From NCBI GenBank assembly GCA_900555675.1, contig UNSN01000011.1, positions 1 to 18,906 on the forward strand: a stretch of 18,906 nt of DNA, written 5' to 3'. Below are positions 1-7,183 of this stretch, piece by piece. Position numbers and translations under genes: made by a program. A model generated the notes under the pieces. The model ran no database searches, was not told the DNA's origin, and was given only the letters and a program-made list of their open reading frames with translations. The stretch is from Candidatus Saccharimonadota bacterium (GTDB lineage Bacteria > Patescibacteriota > Saccharimonadia > Saccharimonadales > Saccharimonadaceae). The number at the start of each line of letters is the position of its first letter. The first letter of the stretch is position 1.

Positions 1-60
1 ATAGTTAGCCCGCCGTAGAGCAACCAGCTCCGGCTAGGCCTCTGTCAGCGGGCTAACTAT
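1..60. repeat. Perfect 13-bp inverted repeat downstream of dnaE
   Basis: Positions 1-13 (ATAGTTAGCCCGC) and 48-60 are exact reverse complements, enclosing 34 nt. The interior can form two further small hairpins: GAGC/GCTC at 18-21/27-30 and GGC/GCC at 32-34/38-40. The fold would be a long stem capped by two short arms. The right arm overlaps the last base of the dnaE stop codon (60-62), so this is the first thing transcribed after dnaE. It may be the dnaE terminator, but any U-tract on that strand would lie outside the window; read the other way the stem is followed by CACTTTAG, with no U-tract. A structured RNA or the end of a small palindromic element are alternatives. The repeat itself is certain; its role is not. 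Confidence 0.75.
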
Positions 61-3000
61 CACTTTAGAATTACACACTCTTCACCCAGAGTGTTTTTTA
101 ATTGGCTTAATAGGTTATCATTAGCATCCACCTTAAACGGCAGACGCATGGCTGATTTCTCTTTCTCGCCCAGCACCAAAACCACATCAGTCGTGCCAGC
201 ATTCTCGCCGCAAACAGACTTCATTTTCACTAACCGCGAATGGTCATTCGGGTCTTTAATATACACAAATAACTTTGAAGCGGGAATTTCTGGCGCAACA
301 TTAACAGGCGCCGAATGAGTTTTTGGCTGCGGTTTGGCGGCGTCATTCTTTACGGCAGACTTCGGAGAAGCTCCATTTTTCTGATTACGATAAGCTTCAC
401 GGCGCTCTTTTTTTACAGCAGAGCTAATTTTTGGCGCATCCATTTTACGGCCAGTAGACTCATAGCCATTGATATCGTTATCCGTAATCACAATAATGTC
501 ATCGGCAATTAGTTTACTTTCATTGCCTAAATTTCCGTCACGATCTCGAGCTGAATTTTTACCAGAAACTCGAATCACTGCGTCCTGAACCAGCTTAGCG
601 CCAACTTTCTCATACAGATTTGGGAAAACAATTATTTCGCCCTCGCCGAATTTATCCTCAATTCCCACGAACGCCATTTTCGAACCGCTTTTTGTGACAA
701 TTGTGCGAACGGTGCTAATAATTCCCCCGACCGTCATCATTCGACTATCGTACTCAGGAACTAATTGCGTCAATGGTTGAGTTTGCTCGCTCAAATACGT
801 TTCATATCTATCAAGCGGATGCGCCGAGATATACAACCCCAACAATTCTCGCTCCCACATCAAGCGCTCTTTATCATCGTGTTTCACAGGAGCCTTCTGG
901 AGATGAAGAGTCGATTGGACACTCGCTGCATCATCGCCGCCCAGCATTCCAAACAAATTGGTCTGCCCGCTGGCGGCTTCTTTTTGGAGTTTGGACGCAA
1001 ATGACGTAATGGAATCCAGATTGAAAAGCAAATCAGATCGATCGCCCATATCATCAAACGCACCAGACTTGATAAGCGACTCCCAGGCTTTCCTGTTGAA
1101 TTTGCTGGTTGAAACGCGCCTAGCAAAATCCTCAACCGACGTAAACGGACCATCTTCGCGCGCCCGCAGGACTTCCTCGACCGCACCAACACCAACACCT
1201 TTCACCGCCGACATTCCGAAACGAATTTTATTCTCATTCGGCACCACAGCAAACTCAACGAATGATTCGTTTACGTCAGGACTCAGCACGCTAATTCCCA
1301 TGTGCTTACACTCAGTGATTTCAATTGCCAGACGATCGGTGTCGTCATGGTCGCTAGTCATAAGTGCCGCCATAAACGCGTCAGGATAATGCGCCTTCAA
1401 ATAAGCCGTCCAATAAGCAATCAAACCATAACAAGCGGCGTGCGACTTATTGAAACAATAGTTAGCGAATTCTTCCAGCTGAGCCCAGAAAGTTTCCGCA
1501 ATTTCCTTAGTTGCGCCACCAACTTTAACCGCGCCCTCGACAAATTCAGGCTTAACCTTTTTCATCAAGTCAATTTTCTTCTTACCAACAGCCTTACGCA
1601 ATGTGTCGGCCTGACCGCCAGTAAATCCGCACCATTCTTTAGAAATCTGCATAAACTGTTCCTGATAGACCAAAATTCCGTAAGTATTTTTCAGCGAGTT
1701 TTTCATTCCGGAATGCAAATAAGTTATTTCTTCCTCGCCGTGTTTACGCCTAATAAAACTGTCAATAAACTGCATTGGGCCCGGACGATAAAGAGCCACC
1801 ATAGCAATAATATCTTCAAACGTAGTCGGCTTCAGCCCGCGCAAATATCGCTTCATTCCCGCCGATTCCAACTGGAATACGCCAGTCGTGTCGCCGCGCT
1901 GAAACAGCTCATAAGTCTTCTCGTCGTCAAGAGGCAACTCCGAAAGATTAATCTCTTTCTTGTAAGCTTTTCGGATAATCCTCATGGCGTTATTGATAAT
2001 CGTAAGGTTCGAAAGTCCCAAAAAGTCCATCTTCAATAGACCCAACTCTTCAACCTCGCCCATCGGGAACTGAGTTGCCACCACGCCCTTTTGCGCCATT
2101 TCAAGCGGAATATAGTTAGCCAACGTATCTGGCGCAATCACCACACCGCAAGCATGAACGCCGTGGCTACGGATCGTCCCTTCCAGCTGAATTGCATAAT
2201 CCAAAACTTCCTTCGCAGTCGGATTATTTTCATATTCATTCCGAAGATCTGCGTCTTCTTTAATACTCACAGACAATGGAATATGCCGCCCCTGGTTTGG
2301 TGGCGGAACTAACTTCGCCAAGCGGTCGCTCTCAGCGTACGGAACTTCCAAAACCCTGGCAACGTCACGCACTGCCATACGACCAAACATCTTGCCGAAC
2401 GTTGCGATATTACTGACGTGATCCTCACCATATTTTTTCGCACAATATTCAATCACTTCGTCGCGGCGCGTATCCTGAATATCGACGTCGATGTCGGGCA
2501 TAGAAATACGATCAGGATTAAGGAATCGCTCAAATAGCAAACCGTATTTTAGAGGATCAAGATCCGTAATGTTCAATGCATACGCAACAATTGAACCAGC
2601 CGCGCTACCACGCCCCGGACCAAAAACAATTCCTTGAGATTTTCCCCAGTTGATAAAATCCTGGACGATCAAGAAATAACCTTCATAGCCCATATTTCCC
2701 ATCACACCAAGCTCCATTTCAGCGCGCTCACGAACTTCGTCAGACAGCTTCGGAATAATCTCGTCAGGATCCAACTTTTCAGCCTCCTCCTTCGAAGCTC
2801 CATTGTAACGTTGCAACAAACCTTGATATGTCAATCTAAGCAGATACGAATGCTCATTCTCGCCGTCTGGCAATGGATATTTTGGAATAAGAATTCGCCC
2901 AAGCTCAATCTCAACGTCGCAGCGATCAGCTATTTTTTTCGTGTTGCGAATAACTTCAGGGAATTTCTCACCCCAGTGATCGATAATATCGCGCGGATCC

Positions 3001-3800
3001 GTCAAGTGAAGCTCAAAATCCTTCAAGCTCATCCGCTTTTCATCACTGAGATACGAGCCCGTCCCAACACAAAGCAGAATCTCGTGCGCGTCTTGATATT
3101 CGTGCGTCAAATAGTGACCATCACAAGTCACCACCATTTCAATACCAAGCTCTTTTGAAAGCTTAATCAAGCCCTCGTTAATCTTCGCCTGCACATCCCA
3201 ATGCGTATTTGATTTCGGGTGTCCGTGATCCTGTAGCTCCAAATAATAGCGATCGCCAAAAATTGACTTATACCACTTGGCAATATCACGAGCGCGATCA
3301 TAATCATCCTCTTTCAGCGCCACGCCAATTTCACCGCTCGCACAACCGCTCAGAACAATCAGCCCCTCATTCAACTCCTCCAACAAATCATGGTCAATTC
3401 GCGGCTTATAATACATTCCCTCCAGATTGGCGCGCGTCGACAACTTCATCAAATTATGGAAGCCCGTGTTGTTCATCGCTAGCACGGTCAAGTGAAAACG
3501 CTGCTTGTCCTTACCTGGATCGCGGTCAAATCGCGAACGAGTCGCCACGTAAGTTTCAATTCCGATAATCGGCTTAATTCCCGCTTTTTTGGCGGTCTTG
3601 TAATAGTCCAAAATACCACTCATCGTGCCGTGATCAGTTACGGCGGCAGCCTCCATTCCGAGCTCCTTAACCTTATCGACCAAGTCATGAATCTTAGTCA
3701 ATCCGTCCAGCACCGAGTGAAAAGTGTGATTATGAAGATGCACGAAATCTGACGGCTTCAAAGCCGCCGACGATGATTGTTCGCTTGTCCCCTCAGTCAT
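60..3800 (-). CDS. dnaE: DNA polymerase III subunit alpha
   Basis: Replicative C-family DNA polymerase that extends both strands at the fork. The product is 1246 aa from ATG at 3800; an in-frame TTG three codons upstream is disfavoured because it falls inside the -10 box. An N-terminal PHP domain starts with HLHNH (residues 21-25), then TDHG (55-58), a glutamate in IET near 82, FHLT near 103, SGC near 153 and CDGH (226-229), so the usual metal ligands look intact. The polymerase core has GPGRGSAAGS (about 394-403) and the catalytic pair in PDIDVDI (435-441), where most relatives have PDFD. YRPGPM and a helix-hairpin-helix (VKGVGVGAVEEV) follow, then an OB fold (from MTVGGIIS). A Lys/Pro/Ala-rich linker leads to a short C-terminal domain. 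It is the E. coli DnaE1 type and has no PolC-style embedded exonuclease. It starts just after the DUF5665-like gene and has its own promoter. Confidence 0.97.
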   Translation of the reverse strand: MTEGTSEQSSSAALKPSDFVHLHNHTFHSVLDGLTKIHDLVDKVKELGMEAAAVTDHGTMSGILDYYKTAKKAGIKPIIGIETYVATRSRFDRDPGKDKQRFHLTVLAMNNTGFHNLMKLSTRANLEGMYYKPRIDHDLLEELNEGLIVLSGCASGEIGVALKEDDYDRARDIAKWYKSIFGDRYYLELQDHGHPKSNTHWDVQAKINEGLIKLSKELGIEMVVTCDGHYLTHEYQDAHEILLCVGTGSYLSDEKRMSLKDFELHLTDPRDIIDHWGEKFPEVIRNTKKIADRCDVEIELGRILIPKYPLPDGENEHSYLLRLTYQGLLQRYNGASKEEAEKLDPDEIIPKLSDEVRERAEMELGVMGNMGYEGYFLIVQDFINWGKSQGIVFGPGRGSAAGSIVAYALNITDLDPLKYGLLFERFLNPDRISMPDIDVDIQDTRRDEVIEYCAKKYGEDHVSNIATFGKMFGRMAVRDVARVLEVPYAESDRLAKLVPPPNQGRHIPLSVSIKEDADLRNEYENNPTAKEVLDYAIQLEGTIRSHGVHACGVVIAPDTLANYIPLEMAQKGVVATQFPMGEVEELGLLKMDFLGLSNLTIINNAMRIIRKAYKKEINLSELPLDDEKTYELFQRGDTTGVFQLESAGMKRYLRGLKPTTFEDIIAMVALYRPGPMQFIDSFIRRKHGEEEITYLHSGMKNSLKNTYGILVYQEQFMQISKEWCGFTGGQADTLRKAVGKKKIDLMKKVKPEFVEGAVKVGGATKEIAETFWAQLEEFANYCFNKSHAACYGLIAYWTAYLKAHYPDAFMAALMTSDHDDTDRLAIEITECKHMGISVLSPDVNESFVEFAVVPNENKIRFGMSAVKGVGVGAVEEVLRAREDGPFTSVEDFARRVSTSKFNRKAWESLIKSGAFDDMGDRSDLLFNLDSITSFASKLQKEAASGQTNLFGMLGGDDAASVQSTLHLQKAPVKHDDKERLMWERELLGLYISAHPLDRYETYLSEQTQPLTQLVPEYDSRMMTVGGIISTVRTIVTKSGSKMAFVGIEDKFGEGEIIVFPNLYEKVGAKLVQDAVIRVSGKNSARDRDGNLGNESKLIADDIIVITDNDINGYESTGRKMDAPKISSAVKKERREAYRNQKNGASPKSAVKNDAAKPQPKTHSAPVNVAPEIPASKLFVYIKDPNDHSRLVKMKSVCGENAGTTDVVLVLGEKEKSAMRLPFKVDANDNLLSQLKNTLGEECVILK

Positions 3801-3808
3801 TAATAACA

Positions 3809-3814
3809 ATTATA
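3809..3814 (-). promoter_or_regulatory. Extended -10 promoter of dnaE
   Basis: On the minus strand TATAAT is preceded by TGC, giving an extended -10 (TGnTATAAT); no good -35 is visible. The box ends 8 nt before the dnaE ATG, so a transcript starting at the usual distance would carry about 2 nt of leader. No Shine-Dalgarno sequence precedes the ATG. The promoter lies immediately beyond the stop of the upstream 98-aa gene (3820-3822). Confidence 0.6.
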
Positions 3815-3819
3815 GCACG

Positions 3820-4116
3820 CTATTGACGGCGTTGCATTGTCTCAATTAAGTGGTTGATAAAATCAGCCAACGGCGGGAAGATGTCGGCAAATTGCCCCAA
3901 AATCCAAATCAATATCGCAATCAATAACGTCGCACCCAAAGCACTTCCAAGGCCAAAGAAAATTCCGCGAACAAAATTCACCCAGTAGACCTGGTGGCGA
4001 GATTTATGAAAATCAAAAAACAAATCCTCCAAAATCGCCCGACGAGCGTCGTTTTCATTATCACGAACAATTTTCTTTGCCAACTTATTTGGTTGTTCTT
4101 TGGCTGACTTTTTCAC
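3820..4116 (-). CDS. Small membrane protein, DUF5665-like
   Basis: A 98-aa protein with a charged, Lys/Arg/Glu-rich N-terminal half (residues 1-45) and a hydrophobic stretch at about 49-78 (core GLGSALGATLLIAILIWIL), probably one or two membrane passes, ending in a basic tail. The RGIFFGLGSALGATL core resembles DUF5665 proteins common in CPR and Firmicutes; this is from memory of the family and no function is known. The start is GTG at 4116, with AGAAGG 9 nt upstream inside the preceding gene. It overlaps the 95-aa gene by 32 bp in another frame, so the two are almost certainly co-transcribed and translationally linked. The first ATG-type alternative lies far downstream and would remove the charged N-terminus. 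Confidence 0.8.
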   Translation of the reverse strand: MKKSAKEQPNKLAKKIVRDNENDARRAILEDLFFDFHKSRHQVYWVNFVRGIFFGLGSALGATLLIAILIWILGQFADIFPPLADFINHLIETMQRRQ

Positions 4117-4372
4117 TCTTTTTTACCTTCTTCTTTGAGAAAAATTTCGAGAAAAATCCGCTCTTTGAAGCGAAGCTTTTGGCTAGTTCCACGCCAATTG
4201 AAACCGTACTTACGATTCCATTTAAGTTAGCAATTCGCTGACTTATTACCTCCACGTTCTGCTGGGTTTGGCGAATTTGACGCGTTAATTTGATGATAGA
4301 AATTGTCATAGCGATCATCATGATGACAAAAATCACCATCAAAACCACTAGAATAATAAGCAATCCGTTCAT
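4085..4372 (-). CDS. Small single-pass membrane protein, unknown
   Basis: A 95-aa protein I do not recognise. Residues 3-27 form one strongly hydrophobic helix (LLIILVVLMVIFVIMMIAM), followed by a polar, Gln/Ile-rich stretch (28-52) that could form a coiled coil, then a Ser/Lys/Phe-rich, very basic tail. The pattern resembles DUF948-like membrane proteins, but I cannot place it firmly. It starts 15 nt after galU ends and has its own -10 box 7 nt before the ATG. Its 3' end overlaps the downstream DUF5665-like gene by 32 bp. Pairing of a helix-plus-basic-tail protein with a second small membrane protein suggests the two act together at the envelope; that is inference. Confidence 0.75.
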   Translation of the reverse strand: MNGLLIILVVLMVIFVIMMIAMTISIIKLTRQIRQTQQNVEVISQRIANLNGIVSTVSIGVELAKSFASKSGFFSKFFSKKKVKKSEKVSQRTTK

Positions 4373-4379
4373 GCTATTT

Positions 4380-4385
4380 ATTATA
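4380..4385 (-). promoter_or_regulatory. -10 box of the two-gene small membrane operon
   Basis: A perfect TATAAT on the minus strand, in the 15-nt gap after galU, sits 7 nt before the ATG at 4372. The -35 region (TGGCGG at 17 nt) is weak and lies within galU. There is no Shine-Dalgarno site, so a leaderless or near-leaderless mRNA is predicted. Confidence 0.5.
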
Positions 4386-4387
4386 CA

Positions 4388-5281
4388 TTATTTTAGGCGA
4401 TCCGCCAGATGAGCACGTAATTTATCACCAAAATTAGGATCACGCAATCCAAAGTCAATCACCGTTTTTAGATATTCCAATTTGTCGCCAGTGTCATAAT
4501 AAGTGCCGTTCGTAATCTCCACGCCGTAAAAATCAAATCCGTCGTCAATCATTTGCTGCATAATTGGCTGAATTGTAAACTCGCCGTTGCCGTCAAATTC
4601 TTCCTTGGCTTTGTCTAGATAGCCAAAAATTTCACCTGGAAGCAAATAACTGCTGACGCTCGCCAAATCTGACGGCGCGTTCTCCTTGCCCGGCTTTTCA
4701 ACGATATTCGTCATTTTTATAACACCGTCTTTCACTACTTGACCGTTGACAACTCCATAACGATCAAATTCCGCGCCATCGGTGATTTTCTTACACGACA
4801 GAACCGCTCCGTCTAGGCTTTCTGACACCTCAATCATCTGCTTAAAACGGCTTGGACTAGCCGCGATAAAGTCATCCGCAAACGTGTAAATCACAGGCTC
4901 GTCATGATGAATCAAATGCGAAGCACAAGCCAAAGGCGTTGCGTTGCCGTACGGACCTTTTTGGCGAATATAAATAAAGTTCGCCATATCAGCCAAATTT
5001 TGCACCACGTCAATGAATGGCTGTTTTTTAGGACCGCCAGCGCGCAAATTAGCCAAAAGTTCCTCATTCGGCTCGTCAAAATGGTCCTCGATTGCTCGCT
5101 TATTCGCGCTACCGATAATGATGATATCTTTAATACCAGCCTCAACTAACTCCTCGACGACGTATTGAATAATCGGCTTATCAATCAGCGGCAACATTTC
5201 CTTTGGCATGGCTTTGGTTTGCGGCAAAAATCGCGTACCAAAACCGGCAGCGGCGATGATAGCTTTAGTTGGTTTTCTCAT
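4388..5281 (-). CDS. galU: UTP--glucose-1-phosphate uridylyltransferase
   Basis: Makes UDP-glucose from UTP and glucose-1-phosphate, the activated sugar for surface glycans. The 297-aa length is normal for bacterial GalU. The nucleotide-binding signature AAGFGTRFLPQTKAMPKEML (residues 11-30) and DKPIIQYVVEE (34-44) are near-canonical; GNATPLA and TFADDFI mark the sugar- and metal-binding part. The metal-binding loop is usually LGDD, here FADD. AGGAG lies 7 nt before ATG 5281, a strong ribosome site. The gene starts 34 bp after gatB with no promoter visible between them, so it is probably the last gene of the gat transcript. Confidence 0.95.
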   Translation of the reverse strand: MRKPTKAIIAAAGFGTRFLPQTKAMPKEMLPLIDKPIIQYVVEELVEAGIKDIIIIGSANKRAIEDHFDEPNEELLANLRAGGPKKQPFIDVVQNLADMANFIYIRQKGPYGNATPLACASHLIHHDEPVIYTFADDFIAASPSRFKQMIEVSESLDGAVLSCKKITDGAEFDRYGVVNGQVVKDGVIKMTNIVEKPGKENAPSDLASVSSYLLPGEIFGYLDKAKEEFDGNGEFTIQPIMQQMIDDGFDFYGVEITNGTYYDTGDKLEYLKTVIDFGLRDPNFGDKLRAHLADRLK

Positions 5282-5315
5282 ATTTCAGCTCCTATTCCCT
5301 ATTATTTCAGCAATT

Positions 5316-6764
5316 CTAAAGTTTCTCGCGAATCAGTTTTTGCGCAAGGCTTGGATTGGCTTGCCCCTTAGACTTCTTCATGACTTGCCCAACCAAATAG
5401 CCAATAGCCTTATCTTTTCCAGCCTTGATATCTGCAATTGAAGCCGCCGAAGCTGGATCGTTCAGAACTTCGTCAACGATTGCAGCAATCGCCGATTCAT
5501 CAGAAACCTGCAACAAATTCTTCTCTTCGGCAAGCTTACGCGGATTTTTTGCGCCAGCCAGAAGCTCATTGAATAACTCCTTCGCGTTCGTGCTGGAAAC
5601 TTCAGACTTCTCTGTCATTTCAGCCAATTCTATCAAATCGTCAACCGCTACGCGCGTAGATTCATTATCCGTTTGCGAGTCATCCCCGTCAGAAGCCGTC
5701 AATGCACTCGCAAACCAATGCGCGACTCGCTTAGCGGAAGCCTCGCCAGACTTTTCCTGAACTTCCAATGTAATCTGGGCATAATCCTGATTAGACAAAA
5801 GCGAATTGATAACAGATTTATCCAAGTTTAGCGCGCTCCATTTTTCCCTATATTCACCCGGAAGCATCGGCACCTTGGATTGAATTTCATTAATCACCTC
5901 GTCAGTCAGCACAACTGGCGGAATATCTGGGTCTGGCATATAACGATAATCCTGCGCGTCCTCCTTTGACCTCTGAGAAATAGTTATTTGCTTGTCATCA
6001 TTCCAGCCTCTGGTTTCCTGAACAACTTCTTCGCCACGTTCCAAAATATCGACTTGGCGTTTGAACTCATACTCAGCGGCTCGCTCGACACTGCGGAAGG
6101 AATTGAGATTCTTAATTTCTGCGCGCTTTCCAAGCTCTGTCGCACCCTTCTTTGCCACTGAAATATTAACATCAAATCGCATATTTCCGTGGTACAAATT
6201 GCCATAAGTTACACCCGCGTAAACCATCAATTTATGAAGTTCCGAAACGTAAGCTTTAGCCTCCTCAGCCGAATGCATGTCTGGCTCAGAAACAATCTCA
6301 ATCAGCGGCGTGCCAGCGCGGTTAAGATCGACCAACGAATAGCCGTCGTGATGTGTCAATTTACCAGCATCTTCCTCCATGTGAGCATGGTCAATTCGCA
6401 CACGTTTCAAAGAACCATCTTCTAGTGGTGCATCAACATATCCAGCCAAAATAATCGGATTATACATCTGTGAAGTCTGATAGCCCTTTGGCAAATCTGG
6501 ATAAAAATAATGCTTTCGATCAAATCGGCTAACGTGCGCAATCGGCGAATTCAAGGCTTTTCCAGCGCGAACCGCCAACTCAACGGCGTGCTTGTTCAAA
6601 ACTGGCAACATCCCCGGCAAACCAAAGTCAATCTGATGCGTCTTGCTATTCGGCTCAGCGTCACGAGCGTCATTATCGGCCGGGCTAAATAGCTTGGTTT
6701 TCGTCGCCAGCTGAACGTGGCATTCGATACCAATTGTCATTTCATAATCATCATATACACTCAT
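5316..6764 (-). CDS. gatB: Asp-tRNA(Asn)/Glu-tRNA(Gln) amidotransferase subunit B
   Basis: The kinase/transamidase subunit of GatCAB. It activates the mischarged Glu (or Asp) on tRNA with ATP and transfers ammonia delivered by GatA. It is 482 aa, a normal length. GIECHVQL (12-19), HYFYPDLPKGYQTSQ and LVDLNRAGTPLIEIVSEPDM are classic GatB signatures of the cradle domain. The C-terminal part is a helical domain ending in the YqeY/tail region (IGYLVGQVMKKSKGQANP), which grips the tRNA. An acidic, Asp/Ser-rich insert (SDGDDSQTDNES) joins the two parts. The ATG shares its A with the stop of the preceding gene (TAATG), and GGGAG lies 7 nt upstream. Confidence 0.97.
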   Translation of the reverse strand: MSVYDDYEMTIGIECHVQLATKTKLFSPADNDARDAEPNSKTHQIDFGLPGMLPVLNKHAVELAVRAGKALNSPIAHVSRFDRKHYFYPDLPKGYQTSQMYNPIILAGYVDAPLEDGSLKRVRIDHAHMEEDAGKLTHHDGYSLVDLNRAGTPLIEIVSEPDMHSAEEAKAYVSELHKLMVYAGVTYGNLYHGNMRFDVNISVAKKGATELGKRAEIKNLNSFRSVERAAEYEFKRQVDILERGEEVVQETRGWNDDKQITISQRSKEDAQDYRYMPDPDIPPVVLTDEVINEIQSKVPMLPGEYREKWSALNLDKSVINSLLSNQDYAQITLEVQEKSGEASAKRVAHWFASALTASDGDDSQTDNESTRVAVDDLIELAEMTEKSEVSSTNAKELFNELLAGAKNPRKLAEEKNLLQVSDESAIAAIVDEVLNDPASAASIADIKAGKDKAIGYLVGQVMKKSKGQANPSLAQKLIREKL

Positions 6765-7183
6765 TATAATGCTCCCAAATCTTTTAATGCCTGTTCAAAA
6801 CTCGCCATAGCTCGACGAAAACTCTGCGCCGTTACCGTTACGTTGGTTTCGTGGGCAATTTGATTACGCAATTTATGTGCCGCCCAAAGCCCATTTTCAT
6901 CGCTCCAATATCCCTTGCGAGATTTCATACGCTCGCCCATCGTTTCGCCAGCTACGCCGCAGTCGCGCATAGCTTTGTCCAGCAACTTGTCCGCCTTCAT
7001 TATCGCCATCTGCATACTTTCCGATTTTCTGGTTTCGACATTGCGCAAAATTTGCCGCCAAACCCTCTGATACATTTCCCTGTCAATTTGACCGCGACCA
7101 CGAGAAGTCAATTGAATAAAAATCATCAGCAAGGCGCCGATAATCAACGCCGCAACAACTATCGCGACTATTAATCCGTCCAT
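6764..7183 (-). CDS. Membrane-anchored HEPN-like protein in the gat operon
   Basis: A 139-aa protein. Residues 4-25 are a hydrophobic N-terminal anchor (IVAIVVAALIIGALLMIFI); the rest is soluble and helical. Near the C-terminus KLRNQIAHE (105-112) fits the HEPN Rx4H motif, with R106, a polar residue after it (N107) and H111. A helix follows (SFRRAMASFEQALKDL). HEPN proteins are often ribonucleases or RNA-binding partners; the family assignment here rests on that motif and the all-helix look, so the function is open. An ATG at 7183 overlaps the gatA stop (TGATG), with GTGGAG 8 nt upstream; a TTG one codon earlier is less likely. Its place between gatA and gatB suggests stable co-expression, not necessarily a shared reaction. 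Confidence 0.85.
   Translation of the reverse strand: MDGLIVAIVVAALIIGALLMIFIQLTSRGRGQIDREMYQRVWRQILRNVETRKSESMQMAIMKADKLLDKAMRDCGVAGETMGERMKSRKGYWSDENGLWAAHKLRNQIAHETNVTVTAQSFRRAMASFEQALKDLGAL

Noticed and set aside
1..60. Integron attC site
   Set aside because: The palindrome has GTTA at its left end and TAAC at its right, the reverse of attC polarity, and the RYYYAAC/GTTRRRY core does not fit. No integrase is nearby.
1302..2039. A 245-codon open frame on the plus strand inside dnaE
   Set aside because: It lies fully antisense to the well-conserved polymerase, has low-complexity Ser/Phe/Asn/Arg-rich content, no ribosome site and no recognisable family; it is a shadow frame.
3801..3809. 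TTG start for dnaE three codons upstream
   Set aside because: The codon lies within the -10 hexamer region and would not be in the transcript; the ATG at 3800 fits better.
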